From NCBI RefSeq assembly GCF_002154575.1, contig NZ_MUBA01000243.1, positions 1 through 34,284 of the forward strand: a DNA stretch of 34,284 nt. The letters are read 5' to 3'. This DNA comes from Streptomyces bobili. GTDB lineage: Bacteria; Actinomycetota; Actinomycetes; Streptomycetales; Streptomycetaceae. Made by a program: the position numbers and the translations under genes. Shown one piece after another: positions 10,420 through 19,147 of this stretch. The notes beneath the pieces are model-generated. The model had not been told where the DNA came from and made no database searches. It worked only from the letters and a program-made list of their open reading frames with translations. Position 1 is the stretch's first letter, and each line of letters starts with the position of its first letter.

Positions 10420-12009
10420 TCACTTGGCCGCGGCCGGGGCGTCCTCGCCGAGAAGCTTGCCGTCCGAGGTCTCGAACTGCTTCTTGAACTCGGCGATCGC
10501 GTCGGCAATGGCGATGAGGGTGTCCTCGGACATCTTGGCACCCTCCTTGATGGAGGTCATGAGGCCCTGCTCCTTGCGGTGCAGGTACTCCAGCAGCTCC
10601 TTCTCGAAGCGGCGCACGTCGTTGACCGGCACCTCGTCCATCTTGCCGGTGGTACCGGCCCAGATGGAGACGACCTGGTCCTCGGTGGCCATCGGCTGGT
10701 ACTGAGCCTGCTTGAGCAGCTCGACCAGGCGCTGACCGCGCTCCAGCTGGGACTTCGACGCGGCGTCCAGGTCGGAACCGAAGGCGGCGAAGGCCTCCAG
10801 CTCACGGTACTGGGCGAGGTCGAGGCGCAGACGGCCGGAAACCTGTCGCATCGCCTTGTGCTGCGCGGAACCACCGACTCGGGAGACGGAGATACCGACG
10901 TTCAGCGCGGGGCGCTGACCGGCGTTGAACAGGTCCGACTCCAGGAAGCACTGGCCGTCGGTGATGGAGATGACGTTGGTCGGGATGAACGCCGAGACGT
11001 CGTTGGCCTTCGTCTCGACGATCGGCAGACCGGTCATCGAGCCGGCGCCCAGCTCGTCGGAGAGCTTCGCGCAGCGCTCCAGCAGACGGGAGTGCAGGTA
11101 GAAGACGTCGCCCGGGTAGGCCTCGCGGCCCGGCGGACGGCGCAGCAGCAGCGACACGGCGCGGTAGGCGTCGGCCTGCTTCGAAAGGTCGTCGAAGATG
11201 ATGAGGACGTGCTTGCCCTCGTACATCCACTGCTGACCGATGGCCGAACCGGTGTACGGCGCCAGGTACTTGAAGCCGGCCGGGTCGGACGCCGGGGCGG
11301 CGACGATGGTCGTGTACTCCAGCGCGCCGGCCTCTTCGAGGGCGCCACGCACGGAGGCGATGGTCGAGCCCTTCTGGCCGATGGCGACGTAGACGCAGCG
11401 GACCTGCTTCTTCACGTCGCCGGAGCGCCAGTTGTCACGCTGGTTGATGATCGTGTCGACGGCCAGCGCGGTCTTGCCGGTCTGACGGTCACCGATGATC
11501 AGCTGACGCTGACCACGGCCGATCGGGGTCATCGCGTCGACGGCCTTGTAGCCGGTCTCCATCGGCTCGTGCACCGACTTACGGGCCATGACGCCCGGAG
11601 CCTGAAGCTCCAGCGCACGGCGGCCGGACGTCTCGATCTCGCCGAGGCCGTCGATCGGGTTGCCGAGCGGGTCGACGACGCGGCCGAGGTAACCCTCGCC
11701 CACCGCGACCGAGAGGACCTCACCGGTACGCGTGACCGGCTGACCCTCCTCGATGCCGCTGAACTCGCCGAGGACGACGCAGCCGATCTCGCGCTCCTCG
11801 AGGTTGAGGGCGAGACCGAGGGTGCCGTCCTCGAACTTCAGCAGTTCGTTGGCCATGGCCGAGGGAAGGCCCTCGACCTTCGCGATGCCGTCGCCGGCAA
11901 GGCTGACCGTACCGACCTCCTCGCGCGAGGCCGCGTCCGGCTTGTACGACTGGACGAAGTTCTCCAGTGCGTCCCGGATCTCCTCCGGCCGGATCGTGAG
12001 CTCCGCCAT
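10420..12009 (-). CDS. atpA: ATP synthase alpha subunit
   Basis: The 529-residue non-catalytic nucleotide-binding alpha subunit. The P-loop GDRQTGKT is at 173-180, and the family motifs [29 protein letters not shown] and [23 protein letters not shown] are intact. The start ATG 12009 gives the standard [12 protein letters not shown]-terminus. The upstream in-frame codons have no family similarity and overlap a hairpin-rich leader. The ribosome binding site is AGGGA with AGGAGAG further upstream. The gap to atpH (130 bp) is the largest inside the F1 part of the operon. Confidence 0.98.
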   Translation of the reverse strand: MAELTIRPEEIRDALENFVQSYKPDAASREEVGTVSLAGDGIAKVEGLPSAMANELLKFEDGTLGLALNLEEREIGCVVLGEFSGIEEGQPVTRTGEVLSVAVGEGYLGRVVDPLGNPIDGLGEIETSGRRALELQAPGVMARKSVHEPMETGYKAVDAMTPIGRGQRQLIIGDRQTGKTALAVDTIINQRDNWRSGDVKKQVRCVYVAIGQKGSTIASVRGALEEAGALEYTTIVAAPASDPAGFKYLAPYTGSAIGQQWMYEGKHVLIIFDDLSKQADAYRAVSLLLRRPPGREAYPGDVFYLHSRLLERCAKLSDELGAGSMTGLPIVETKANDVSAFIPTNVISITDGQCFLESDLFNAGQRPALNVGISVSRVGGSAQHKAMRQVSGRLRLDLAQYRELEAFAAFGSDLDAASKSQLERGQRLVELLKQAQYQPMATEDQVVSIWAGTTGKMDEVPVNDVRRFEKELLEYLHRKEQGLMTSIKEGAKMSEDTLIAIADAIAEFKKQFETSDGKLLGEDAPAAAK

Positions 12010-12055
12010 CTGGGTTCCCTGCTCTCCTTGTTGGGCCCGAAGTTTCTTTGGGGGT

Positions 12056-12101
12056 CTGGGGGCGACCCCCAGGAATCCTCTGCACGGCCCAACCAGGGCC
12101 G
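12056..12101 (-). promoter_or_regulatory. Two hairpins in the atpH-atpA gap
   Basis: The first is CTGGGGG-CGA-CCCCCAG at 12056-12072 and the second CGGCCC-AACCA-GGGCCG at 12085-12101. The first resembles the short GC-rich REP-like hairpins with a following CCCCC tract that are common in Streptomyces intergenic DNA (recalled, not searched). They may protect the downstream atpA-G-D mRNA or affect readthrough. Confidence 0.5.
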
Positions 12102-12139
12102 TCATAAGCACTACTGCGTATTGAGTTACTGCGTTGCTG

Positions 12140-12955
12140 CTAGCCCGCCATGCGGCGGGTGGCGTCCTCGATACGGTCCGCGAGCGAGCCGTTGATCACC
12201 TCGTCACCGACCTGCACCCGGATCCCGCCGAGGACCTCGGGGTCCACGTCGAGGTTGAGGTGCATCGTGCGGCCGTAGAGCTTCGCGAGGGCGGCGCCCA
12301 GGCGCTGCTTCTGCGGGTCGCTCAGCGGTACCGCCGAGGTGACGACGGCCACCATGCGGTCCCGGCGCGCGGCGGCGAGCTTGGACAGGGACTCGAGTCC
12401 CGCTTCCAGGCTACGACCTCGCGGCGCGGTCACAAGGCGCGTCACCAGACGCTCGGTGGCCGCGTCCGCACGACCGCCGAGCAGGCTGCGCAGCAGCTCG
12501 CCCTTGGCCGGCACGGTGGCCTTCCGGCTGGTCAGTGCGGCGCGCAGCTCGGTGTTCGAGGTGACGATCCGCCCGAAGCGGAACAGCTCGTCCTCGACGT
12601 TGTCGAGCGTGCCGGCCTGCTGCGCGGCGGTCAGGTCCGCGGCGTCAGCCAGCTGCTCCAGCGCGTCCACCAGGTCGCGCGACTGCGACCAGCGGGAACG
12701 CACCAGACCGGCGACCAGATCGACGGCCGGGCCGCTGACCTGGCTGCCGAGCAGGCGCTGGGCCAGCTCGGCCTTGGCCTCACCGGCCTGCGCCGGGTCG
12801 GTGAGGACCCGACGCAGCGACACCTCGCGGTGGAGCAGCGCGGTGACGGCCGCCAGCTCGGCGGCGAGCTGCGCCGCGTCCACGGACGTGTTGTCCGTCA
12901 GCGCGTCGAGACGCTCGCGTGCGGCTGCCAGGGCCTCGCGGCTCGCTCCGTTCAT
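12140..12955 (-). CDS. atpH: ATP synthase delta subunit (OSCP)
   Basis: The 271-residue peripheral-stalk subunit that joins the top of F1 to subunit b. It is longer than E. coli delta (177 residues) because of an N-terminal helical extension, the normal form in Streptomyces. The OSCP signature near the C-terminus is clear ([20 protein letters not shown], then [31 protein letters not shown]). Its start overlaps the atpF stop by 4 nt (ATGA), so the two are translationally coupled. Confidence 0.97.
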   Translation of the reverse strand: MNGASREALAAARERLDALTDNTSVDAAQLAAELAAVTALLHREVSLRRVLTDPAQAGEAKAELAQRLLGSQVSGPAVDLVAGLVRSRWSQSRDLVDALEQLADAADLTAAQQAGTLDNVEDELFRFGRIVTSNTELRAALTSRKATVPAKGELLRSLLGGRADAATERLVTRLVTAPRGRSLEAGLESLSKLAAARRDRMVAVVTSAVPLSDPQKQRLGAALAKLYGRTMHLNLDVDPEVLGGIRVQVGDEVINGSLADRIEDATRRMAG

Positions 12956-13503
12956 CGCGACGCCTCGGCCTTCTCCTCGAGCTCGTCGAGGAAGCGGTCG
13001 ATGACGCGGCTCTGACGGGCGTGGTCCTCGAGGGACTCGCCGACGAGCTTGCCGGCCAGAACGGTGGCGAGCTTGCCGACATCCTGGCGCAGCGCGGACG
13101 AGGCGGCCTTGCGGTCGGCCTCGATCTGGGTGTGACCGGCGGCGACGATCTCCTCGCGCTGCCGCTGGCCCTCGGCGCGCATCTCCGCGATGAGCGTCGC
13201 ACCCTGCTCCTGCGCCTCCTGGCGCAGACGCGCGGCCTCGTGCCGGGCCTCGGCGAGCTGAGCCTTGTACTGCTCAAGCACGCTCTGGGCCTCGGTCTGC
13301 GCGGCCTCGGCCTTCTCGATACCGCCCTCGATGGCCTCGCGGCGCTCTTCCAGAACCTTGTTGATGGTCGGGAGGAGCTTCTTGGCGAGGAAGCCGAAGA
13401 CGATGACGAAAGCGATGAGGCCGATGACAACTTCCGGCCACGGCGGGATGAGGGGGTTTTCCTTCTCGCCCTCAGCCGCCAGGAAAACCAGGGCGGATGT
13501 CAC
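12952..13503 (-). CDS. atpF: ATP synthase subunit b
   Basis: The 183-residue peripheral-stalk subunit: one N-terminal membrane segment (about 25-45, VVIGLIAFVIVFGFLAKKLLP) followed by a long, highly charged helix (about 48-180) that dimerises and reaches up to delta. The start is GTG 13503, preceded by GAAAGG with 7-nt spacing; no better start exists. That ribosome binding site is the right arm of a perfect palindrome (13511-13525), so translation may be restrained. It overlaps atpH by 4 nt and follows atpE by 43 bp. Confidence 0.96.
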   Translation of the reverse strand: MTSALVFLAAEGEKENPLIPPWPEVVIGLIAFVIVFGFLAKKLLPTINKVLEERREAIEGGIEKAEAAQTEAQSVLEQYKAQLAEARHEAARLRQEAQEQGATLIAEMRAEGQRQREEIVAAGHTQIEADRKAASSALRQDVGKLATVLAGKLVGESLEDHARQSRVIDRFLDELEEKAEASR

Positions 13504-13510
13504 ATCAGTG

Positions 13511-13525
13511 CCTTTCGTCGAAAGG
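13511..13525 (-). promoter_or_regulatory. Palindrome sequestering the atpF ribosome binding site
   Basis: CCTTTCG-T-CGAAAGG is a perfect palindrome. In the leftward mRNA it folds as CCUUUC-GAC-GAAAGG, and its 3' arm is the GAAAGG Shine-Dalgarno of atpF. The hairpin lies in the 43-bp atpE-atpF gap. Confidence 0.7.
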
Positions 13526-13546
13526 GTCAGTCGTCAGGGGCTCGTC

Positions 13547-13786
<240 letters not shown>

Positions 13787-13793
13787 TTACGGA

Positions 13794-13814
13794 CCGGTGG
13801 GGGTTGGCCACCGG
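13794..13814 (-). promoter_or_regulatory. Hairpin between atpB and atpE
   Basis: CCGGTGG-N7-CCACCGG is a perfect 7-bp stem in the 74-bp atpB-atpE gap, immediately upstream of the purine-rich atpE ribosome binding site. It may mark an mRNA processing or stabilising point that raises subunit c output. Confidence 0.55.
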
Positions 13815-13842
13815 ACGACTCTGGGGTTCGAAAGCGGCGTGC

Positions 13843-14667
13843 TCAGTGGTGCTCTGCGAGCGCGCCCTGGATGAAGGTGCAGGTCAGGAGGACGAAGACG
13901 TACGCCTGAACCGCCTGGATGAAGAGTTCGAAGGCCGTCATCACGATGACCATCACGAACGAGACCGCCGAGTAGGCGATGCCGATGCCGTTCAGCATGT
14001 ACCAGCTGGCAATGGTGAACAGGAGCAGCAGCGTGTGACCGGCGAACATGTTCGCGAAGAGTCGGACGGCGTGCGTGAACGGGCGGACCACCAGGTTCGA
14101 GAAGAACTCGATGGTCATGGCCAGCGGCAGCACCGGGCCGAGCGACTTGTCGTAGCCGGTGAAGTTCTTGAAGGCACCGACGAAACCGTGACGCTTGAAC
14201 GTCAGCGAGACCCAGGTGATGTACACCAGCAGGGCCAGGATCGCCGGGTAGGCGATGATCGACGTCACCGGGAAGGCGGCGACCGGAATGATCGACCAGA
14301 GGTTCATCATCCAGATGAAGAAGAACAGCGAGACCGCGAAGGGGACATACTTCTCGCCCTCCTTCTTGCCGATCGTCTCGTAGACGATGCCTCGGCGTAC
14401 GAAGTCGTAGCCGGCCTCGGCGACCATCTGGAGTTTGCCGGGAATGAGCTTCGGCCTGGCGAAAGCCGCCCAGAAGAAGCCCACGACGATGATCGAGCCC
14501 AGCAGGGCCAGCAGCATCGGCTTGTTGAAGTAGAGGCCGTTGCCGTCGGCGTCGCCCAAGAGCGGCTCGAACAGGAACGAGTGCAGGCCCGGAGCCGGGA
14601 AGCCACAACCGTCGAAGAGGTGGCAGTCGGTCTCGAAGGCGAGCACCTGCGTCGGGTCAGCACTCAC
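13843..14667 (-). CDS. atpB: ATP synthase subunit a
   Basis: The 274-residue membrane stator subunit forming the proton half-channels. Family motifs are intact: KLQMVAEAGYDFVR early on, NLWSIIP, and PFTHAVRLFANMFAGHTLL, where Arg202 is the essential Arg (E. coli Arg210). At least five membrane segments are visible. I chose GTG 14667 because it follows AAGGAG with 6-nt spacing; the in-frame ATGs at 14682 and 14703 have no ribosome binding site in front, and the former overlaps the AAGGAG itself. It lies 225 bp after atpI. Confidence 0.95.
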   Translation of the reverse strand: MSADPTQVLAFETDCHLFDGCGFPAPGLHSFLFEPLLGDADGNGLYFNKPMLLALLGSIIVVGFFWAAFARPKLIPGKLQMVAEAGYDFVRRGIVYETIGKKEGEKYVPFAVSLFFFIWMMNLWSIIPVAAFPVTSIIAYPAILALLVYITWVSLTFKRHGFVGAFKNFTGYDKSLGPVLPLAMTIEFFSNLVVRPFTHAVRLFANMFAGHTLLLLFTIASWYMLNGIGIAYSAVSFVMVIVMTAFELFIQAVQAYVFVLLTCTFIQGALAEHH

Positions 14668-14892
14668 CGCGGGCTCCTTCATCGTGGCGCATTGGTACGG
14701 CAACCTCGTTGTGTCGGCGCGGCGCAGGGCCGCGGTTCGGCACGGGACTGGTGATACGGATGTGGTGGCGGCGTAGGGGCATCTCGCCTCGCGATTGAGC
14801 AGGCGTCAGCTCGGATGCCCGCGCCCGCGATGCCGCAGTTGGCACCGGACGATAGCAGGATCTCCCAGGCGCCTTTATCCCGGCCCTACCCC

Positions 14893-15339
14893 TCACGACG
14901 AGTGCCCCGATTTGTGGGACTGCTCGCCCTTCGCGGGATTGCTCGGCTCGGGCTCGACGTACAGAATCTTGGACTTCATATGAGCCCACGTCTGAGCACC
15001 GATCCAGGCCAGCGTGCCGACGACCAGTGAGATCGCGAACGCCCTGGGGTTGAACAACGTCGTGTTCTTGAACGCGGCCATGAAGATGAACAGCAGCAGG
15101 ATCTGCGTCGCGTAGAGCATCAGGCCCATGGCCTGAAACAAGTGCGGAAGCGATTTGGCGGTGCGCTGGAGAACGTAGAGACCGAGCCCCATGAAGAGGA
15201 TGACCAGCACCGTCGCGACGCCGGCCCCGATCGCCCCTTTGCCGCCCGCGACCACACCGCTGACGACGGCGGCGATCGCGCCGACGGCAACCGTGGGCAC
15301 GGCGGCCTGAGCCAGGATCCGGACGTCGTTGGACGGCAT
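14893..15339 (-). CDS. atpI: ATP synthase protein I
   Basis: A 148-residue hydrophobic protein heading the atp operon. It has four membrane segments (about 10-30, 38-56, 77-96 and 104-122) and a short charged C-terminus. AtpI proteins help assemble the c-ring or supply magnesium, and are dispensable in several bacteria. I chose ATG 15339 (MPSNDVRILAQAA), with GGAG 8 nt upstream; an in-frame ATG at 15474 would add 45 hydrophilic residues unlike the family and would start within 10 bp of the Rex-type operator. The first gene after the presumed atp promoter. Confidence 0.9.
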   Translation of the reverse strand: MPSNDVRILAQAAVPTVAVGAIAAVVSGVVAGGKGAIGAGVATVLVILFMGLGLYVLQRTAKSLPHLFQAMGLMLYATQILLLFIFMAAFKNTTLFNPRAFAISLVVGTLAWIGAQTWAHMKSKILYVEPEPSNPAKGEQSHKSGHSS

Positions 15340-15483
15340 GGCGGCAACTCCGCTTTCAAAGGCAAGGGGGGCAGGGGTGTCGTCATGGACGAGCGTAGTC
15401 CCCGTCCGAGGGGCGAAAGACCGCACGCCGACCTCGCTACCGCCGGACCGCGCACTACGGTCCTTCGGCTCCATCCGGGGTTC

Positions 15484-15501
15484 TCGTGAACCGTATCACA
15501 A
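15484..15501 (-). promoter_or_regulatory. Rex-type redox operator (ROP) at the atp promoter
   Basis: Read on the leftward strand, TTGTGATACGGTTCACGA matches the Rex consensus TTGTGAA-N4-TTCACAA at all but two positions. The -10-like TACGGT lies inside it. Rex represses respiratory genes when NADH/NAD+ is low, and atp operons are known Rex targets in streptomycetes. The half-sites also resemble a Crp site (TGTGA-N6-TCAC), so Crp is an alternative. Confidence 0.72.
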
Positions 15502-15540
15502 ACTATTTGATGAGGTCTTTACCTGGATGGTGTGCCTGGT

Positions 15541-15558
15541 GTCACACATGAGAGTGAC
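15541..15558. repeat. Inverted repeat GTCAC-N8-GTGAC upstream of the atp promoter
   Basis: Perfect 5-bp arms about 40 bp upstream of the Rex-type operator. The arms resemble Rex/Crp half-sites but are inverted relative to them, so the regulator is uncertain. Confidence 0.4.
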
Positions 15559-15599
15559 TCTGCGCGTCTGTGCACGTCAGAGGACCTCTTGTCTGGTAA

Positions 15600-15615
15600 T
15601 GGGCAACTTTGCCCA
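15600..15615. repeat. Perfect 16-bp palindrome TGGGCAA-CT-TTGCCCA
   Basis: Seven-bp arms around a 2-base centre, 43 bp past the WecA-like gene stop and about 100 bp upstream of the atp promoter. It could be an operator or fold as a 6-bp hairpin with a 4-base loop. No T-run follows on the leftward strand. Confidence 0.5.
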
Positions 15616-15657
15616 CCCGCGGTTTCCCCACGACTTGGCAATGCTCTAGTCAGATTC

Positions 15658-16980
15658 TTACCTTGCCGTGCGCGACCGGGGCCCCACGGCGGTCGCGCCG
15701 TTGACCCCCGAGACCCCCACGGCCACCGGCGTCCGGTGCTCGGGCTCCTGCCCCTCCGCGGGAACACCGTCCGTGGCGTCCTCCGTCGCCACGGCCTGCT
15801 CCGCCTCCGGGAGGACCTTGCGGCGCCGGTAGCGCGGCGGCACGAAGGACTCCGCCCAGCGCGGGGCGCGCGGCGTGAAGCGCGGCAGCAGAAGCAGCAG
15901 GAGCCCGATCGCGCTGAGGAACACCACACCGAGGACGATCCACATGGACGCCGAGTTGACCGAGTAGGCGAGCGCGCCGAAGGCGATCAGCGCCGACCAG
16001 AAGTACATGATCAGCACCGCGCGGCTGTGCGAGTGGCCGACCTCCAGGAGCCGGTGATGCAGATGCCCGCGGTCGGCGGCGAACGGCGACTGACCGCGCC
16101 AGGTGCGGCGCACGATGGCGAGGATCAGGTCGGCGGCCGGGATCGCGATGATCGTCAGCGGCATCAGCAGCGGAATGTAGATCGGCACCATCCCGTGCAC
16201 GGTGCTGCGCTCGGACCCGCCGAACAGGTTGTCCGGGTCCACCTGCCCGGTGATGGAGATCGCACCCGCGGCGAGCACCAGTCCGATCAGCATCGAGCCG
16301 GAGTCGCCCATGAAGATCCGCGCCGGGTGCATGTTGTGCGGCAGGAAGCCCACGCACATACCCATCAGGATCGCGGCGAACAGCGTGGCCGGGGCCGCCG
16401 CCTCGATGCCGTACGAGTACCAGATGCGGTAGGCGTACATGAAGAACGCGGCGGCGGCGATGCACACCATGCCGGCGGCGAGGCCGTCCAGGCCGTCCAC
16501 GAAGTTGACCGCGTTGATGGTGATCACGACCAGCGCCACCGTCAGCAGGGTGCCCTGCCACTGGGTCAGCGCGACCGTGCCGACGGTGGGGATGGGCAGC
16601 CACAGGATCGTCAGACCCTGCATGACCATCACGCCCGCGGCGATCATCTGCGCACCCAGCTTGATCAGGGCGTCGATCTCGAACTTGTCGTCCAGGACGC
16701 CGATCAGCCAGATCACGGCCGCTCCGGAGAGCAGGGCGCGCGGCTCGTTCGACTTCTCGAAGACCTGGTTGAGGTTGGTCAGGTGCGACGCGACCAGCAG
16801 GCCCGCGCACAGTCCGAAGAACATCGCGATCCCGCCGAGCCGCGGAGTGGGCTCCCGGTGCACGTCCCGTGCTCTGATCTCCGGCATGGCCCCCGCCGCG
16901 ATCGCGAACTTCCGTACCGGCCCTGTCAGCAGATACGTCACCGCGGCCGTGACGCAGAGCGTCAGCAGGTATTCACGCAC
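15658..16980 (-). CDS. wecA: WecA/TagO-like polyprenyl-phosphate GlcNAc-1-phosphate transferase (MraY family)
   Basis: A 440-residue integral membrane enzyme that transfers a sugar-1-phosphate from a UDP-sugar to undecaprenyl phosphate, the first step in wall glycopolymer assembly. About ten membrane segments are visible. Family motifs: HREPTPRLGGIAMF, the magnesium-binding VLDDKFEID, NAVNFVDGLDGLAAG, and HPARIFMGDSGSM; RGHLHHRL near the C-terminal part matches the WecA rather than the MraY group. The last 80 residues are a hydrophilic tail. GTG 16980 was chosen (GGGGAAG upstream); another GTG at 17019 would add 13 residues. The LCP protein at 22414-23568 could act at the other end of the same pathway. 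Confidence 0.9.
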   Translation of the reverse strand: MREYLLTLCVTAAVTYLLTGPVRKFAIAAGAMPEIRARDVHREPTPRLGGIAMFFGLCAGLLVASHLTNLNQVFEKSNEPRALLSGAAVIWLIGVLDDKFEIDALIKLGAQMIAAGVMVMQGLTILWLPIPTVGTVALTQWQGTLLTVALVVITINAVNFVDGLDGLAAGMVCIAAAAFFMYAYRIWYSYGIEAAAPATLFAAILMGMCVGFLPHNMHPARIFMGDSGSMLIGLVLAAGAISITGQVDPDNLFGGSERSTVHGMVPIYIPLLMPLTIIAIPAADLILAIVRRTWRGQSPFAADRGHLHHRLLEVGHSHSRAVLIMYFWSALIAFGALAYSVNSASMWIVLGVVFLSAIGLLLLLLPRFTPRAPRWAESFVPPRYRRRKVLPEAEQAVATEDATDGVPAEGQEPEHRTPVAVGVSGVNGATAVGPRSRTAR

Positions 16981-17109
16981 GGGCTTCCCCACAGGTCTCG
17001 CTGGCCATCTGAGCACCACACCCTAGCGAGGCGCGCATAAGGGTGAGGACTTCCGGGTAGCGACGATGGTTGCACGGGTGACTGTGCACGGGAGAGCGCC
17101 TACCCCTGT

Positions 17110-18348
17110 TCAACCGGGATAGGGCGGAAATCCCCCGGCGAGTTCCCGCACCTCTTCCCGTACCTGGCGGCCCTCGGCCTCGCCCCGCAGCACGCCCGCC
17201 ATCAGCTTCGCGATCCGCGCCATCTCCGCCTCCCCCATGCCCTGTGTGGTCACCGCGGCCGTGCCCAGGCGCAGGCCACGCAGGTCGGCGTGCGGCAGCG
17301 CGCAGCAGTCCAGCACCATCCCGGCCGCCGCGAGCCGGCCGCGGGCCGTCCGTCCGTCGACGCCGAGGGGCGCCGGGTCGGCGGTGATGAGGTGGGTGTC
17401 CGTGCCACCGGTGGTGACGACCATCCCCTCGGCCTCCAGCCGGGCCGCCAGCACCCTGGCGTTGGCGACCACCTGATGGGCGTACACGGTGAACGCCGGT
17501 GTCGCCGCCTCGCCGAACGCGACCGCCTTCGCGGCGATGGTGTGCATCTGCGCGCCGCCCTGCGTGAACGGGAACACGGCCCGGTCCACCCGCTCCGCCA
17601 GCTCGGCGCCGCACAGGATCATGCCGCCGCGCGGGCCGCGCAGCACCTTGTGCGTCGTGGCACAGACGACATCGGCGTACGGCACCGGGTTCGGCGCCGC
17701 TCCCCCGGCGACCAGGCCGATCGGGTGGGCGGCGTCGGCGATGAGATAGGCGCCGATCTCGTCGGCCACCTCGCGGAAGAAGGCGTAGTCGATGTGCCGG
17801 GGGTAGGCGATGGAGCCGCAGACGATCGCCTTGGGGCGGTGGCTGCGGGCCAGGGTGCGCACCTGTTCCTGGTCGATGAGCCCGGTCTCCGCGTCGACGC
17901 CGTACGGCACGAAGTCGAACCAGCGGCCGGAGAAGTTCGCCGGTGAGCCGTGCGTGAGGTGGCCGCCGTAGGACAGGCCGAGGGCGAGGACGGTGTCGCC
18001 GGGGCGCAGCAGAGCGGCGTAGGCCGCGAGGACGGCCGAGGAGCCCGAGTGGGACTGGACGTTGGCGTGGTCGGCGCCGAACAGCTCCTTGGCCCGCTCC
18101 ACGGCGAGGCGCTCGGCCATGTCCACGATCTCGCAGCCGCCGTGATGGCGGGCCCCCGGATAGCCCTCGGCGTACTTGTTGGCCAGCGGCGAACCGAGCG
18201 CGGCCAGCACGGCGGGGGAGGTGAAGTTCTCGGCGGCGATGAGCTGAAGCGTCGACGCCTGCCGCTCACGCTCCCCGAGCAGGATCTCGGCGACGGCGGG
18301 GTCCTGACGTCGCAGGACGTCGGCCTCGATGGCATGGGTGACCGGCAT
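17110..18348 (-). CDS. glyA: Serine hydroxymethyltransferase paralogue with altered active site
   Basis: A 412-residue PLP enzyme of the SHMT family. The PLP lysine is Lys234 (TTHKVLRGPRGG), and the Asp-x-x-His pair is in DAAHPIGLV (Asp205, His208). Glu61 and Tyr59 (NKYAEGYPG) are kept. However, the tyrosine pair matching E. coli Tyr64-Tyr65 is His68-His69 (ARHHGG), and the folate-contacting NKNSVPND loop is replaced by a shorter LDCCALPHADLRG before the retained RLGT. Glycine/serine interconversion with tetrahydrofolate is the default call, but a folate-independent aldolase role is plausible. ATG 18348 follows CGGAG. A -10-like TACATT is at 18389-18384, overlapped downstream by the palindrome GACGTACGTC (18373-18382). 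Confidence 0.88.
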   Translation of the reverse strand: MPVTHAIEADVLRRQDPAVAEILLGERERQASTLQLIAAENFTSPAVLAALGSPLANKYAEGYPGARHHGGCEIVDMAERLAVERAKELFGADHANVQSHSGSSAVLAAYAALLRPGDTVLALGLSYGGHLTHGSPANFSGRWFDFVPYGVDAETGLIDQEQVRTLARSHRPKAIVCGSIAYPRHIDYAFFREVADEIGAYLIADAAHPIGLVAGGAAPNPVPYADVVCATTHKVLRGPRGGMILCGAELAERVDRAVFPFTQGGAQMHTIAAKAVAFGEAATPAFTVYAHQVVANARVLAARLEAEGMVVTTGGTDTHLITADPAPLGVDGRTARGRLAAAGMVLDCCALPHADLRGLRLGTAAVTTQGMGEAEMARIAKLMAGVLRGEAEGRQVREEVRELAGGFPPYPG

Positions 18349-18469
18349 GGTGGACTCCGGGGCGTCGACGGTGACGTACGTCCAATGTAGGCCGACGCCG
18401 CCCCGGCCGCCCGGCTACGCCACCCGAAGAAGCCCCTGAGAAACCCCGGAGAACGACACTGCCCCGGCC

Positions 18470-19147
18470 TCAAGTCCGCGCCGGGACCCCCGTCAGCGCC
18501 GTCACGACGGGGTCCAGGGCCTGGTGTATCTCGTCGCCGATGGAGCGGAAGAACGGGAGCGGTGCCCCGTACGGGTCGTAGACCTCGTCCGCCTCGGCCG
18601 TGGGGGCCAGGAGCCAGCCTCGGAGGGCGGCTGCCGCGCGGACCAGGGCGCGGGCGCGCATCACCACGCCCTCCTCCAGCGGGGGGAGGGTGGCCGGGTC
18701 GATCGCGTTGACGAGGCGGGTGAACTCCTTCAGCGTGAAGGTGCGCAGGCCCGCCGAGTGGCCCATGGAGATGACCTGGGCGCGGTGGTCACGGGTCGCC
18801 GTCAGGACCAGGTCGGCCATGATGACGTGCTCGTCGAGCAGCTCCCGGCCGGTGAAGCCGGAGGCGTCCGCGCCGAAGTCGGCCAGCACGGTCTCCGCGT
18901 TGGCCTCCATGGGCGCGCCCTCATGGCCCCAGGTGCCCGCGCTCTCCACGATCAGCCCGCCGCCGAGCACCCCGAGCCGCTGCGACACGAAATGCCGGGT
19001 CAGCCGCTCGGTGATCGGCGAGCGGCAGACGTTGCCGGTGCTGACGTGGAGGATGCGGAAGGTGTCGCGCGGAAACCCGAACGTCGTCGTCTGTTCCGCG
19101 GCACGTTCCCCGGTGCCTATGCCACGCCCCGCGTCAGGGGCTGTCAA
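18470..19147 (-). CDS. LMW protein-tyrosine-phosphatase-fold protein lacking the catalytic Cys
   Basis: A 225-residue protein with the low-molecular-weight PTP fold. The P-loop reads HVSTGNVCRSPITER: the nucleophile position of the usual CX5R motif is Ser36 (codon AGC), while Arg42, the second Cys41 and the general-acid Asp191 (YDPYG) remain. Ser cannot normally replace the Cys, so this is probably a pseudophosphatase or phosphate-binding protein; a true phosphatase call would be unsafe. It is longer than typical LMW-PTPs (about 150-160) through an N-terminal tail of 28 residues and inserted segments. It starts with TTG overlapping the tsaC stop (TTGA), with GAGGTGG upstream, implying translational coupling. 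Confidence 0.85.
   Translation of the reverse strand: MTAPDAGRGIGTGERAAEQTTTFGFPRDTFRILHVSTGNVCRSPITERLTRHFVSQRLGVLGGGLIVESAGTWGHEGAPMEANAETVLADFGADASGFTGRELLDEHVIMADLVLTATRDHRAQVISMGHSAGLRTFTLKEFTRLVNAIDPATLPPLEEGVVMRARALVRAAAALRGWLLAPTAEADEVYDPYGAPLPFFRSIGDEIHQALDPVVTALTGVPART

Larger units (their letters stand above)
15340..15657. other. Promoter and leader region of the atp operon
   Basis: This 318-base gap lies between the WecA-like gene stop and atpI, both leftward. It contains a perfect palindrome at 15600-15615, a GTCAC-N8-GTGAC inverted repeat at 15541-15558, and the Rex-type operator at 15484-15501 over a weak promoter (-10 TACGGT at 15495-15490, -35 AAGACC at 15519-15514, 18-bp spacer). 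The leader to atpI would be about 145 nt. No coding sequence is convincing here. Confidence 0.6.

Noticed and set aside
14849..14854. TATCGT -10-like box (leftward) between atpI and atpB
   Set aside because: No acceptable -35 at 16-19 bp; kept out of the feature list as an internal promoter, though the 225-bp gap leaves it possible.
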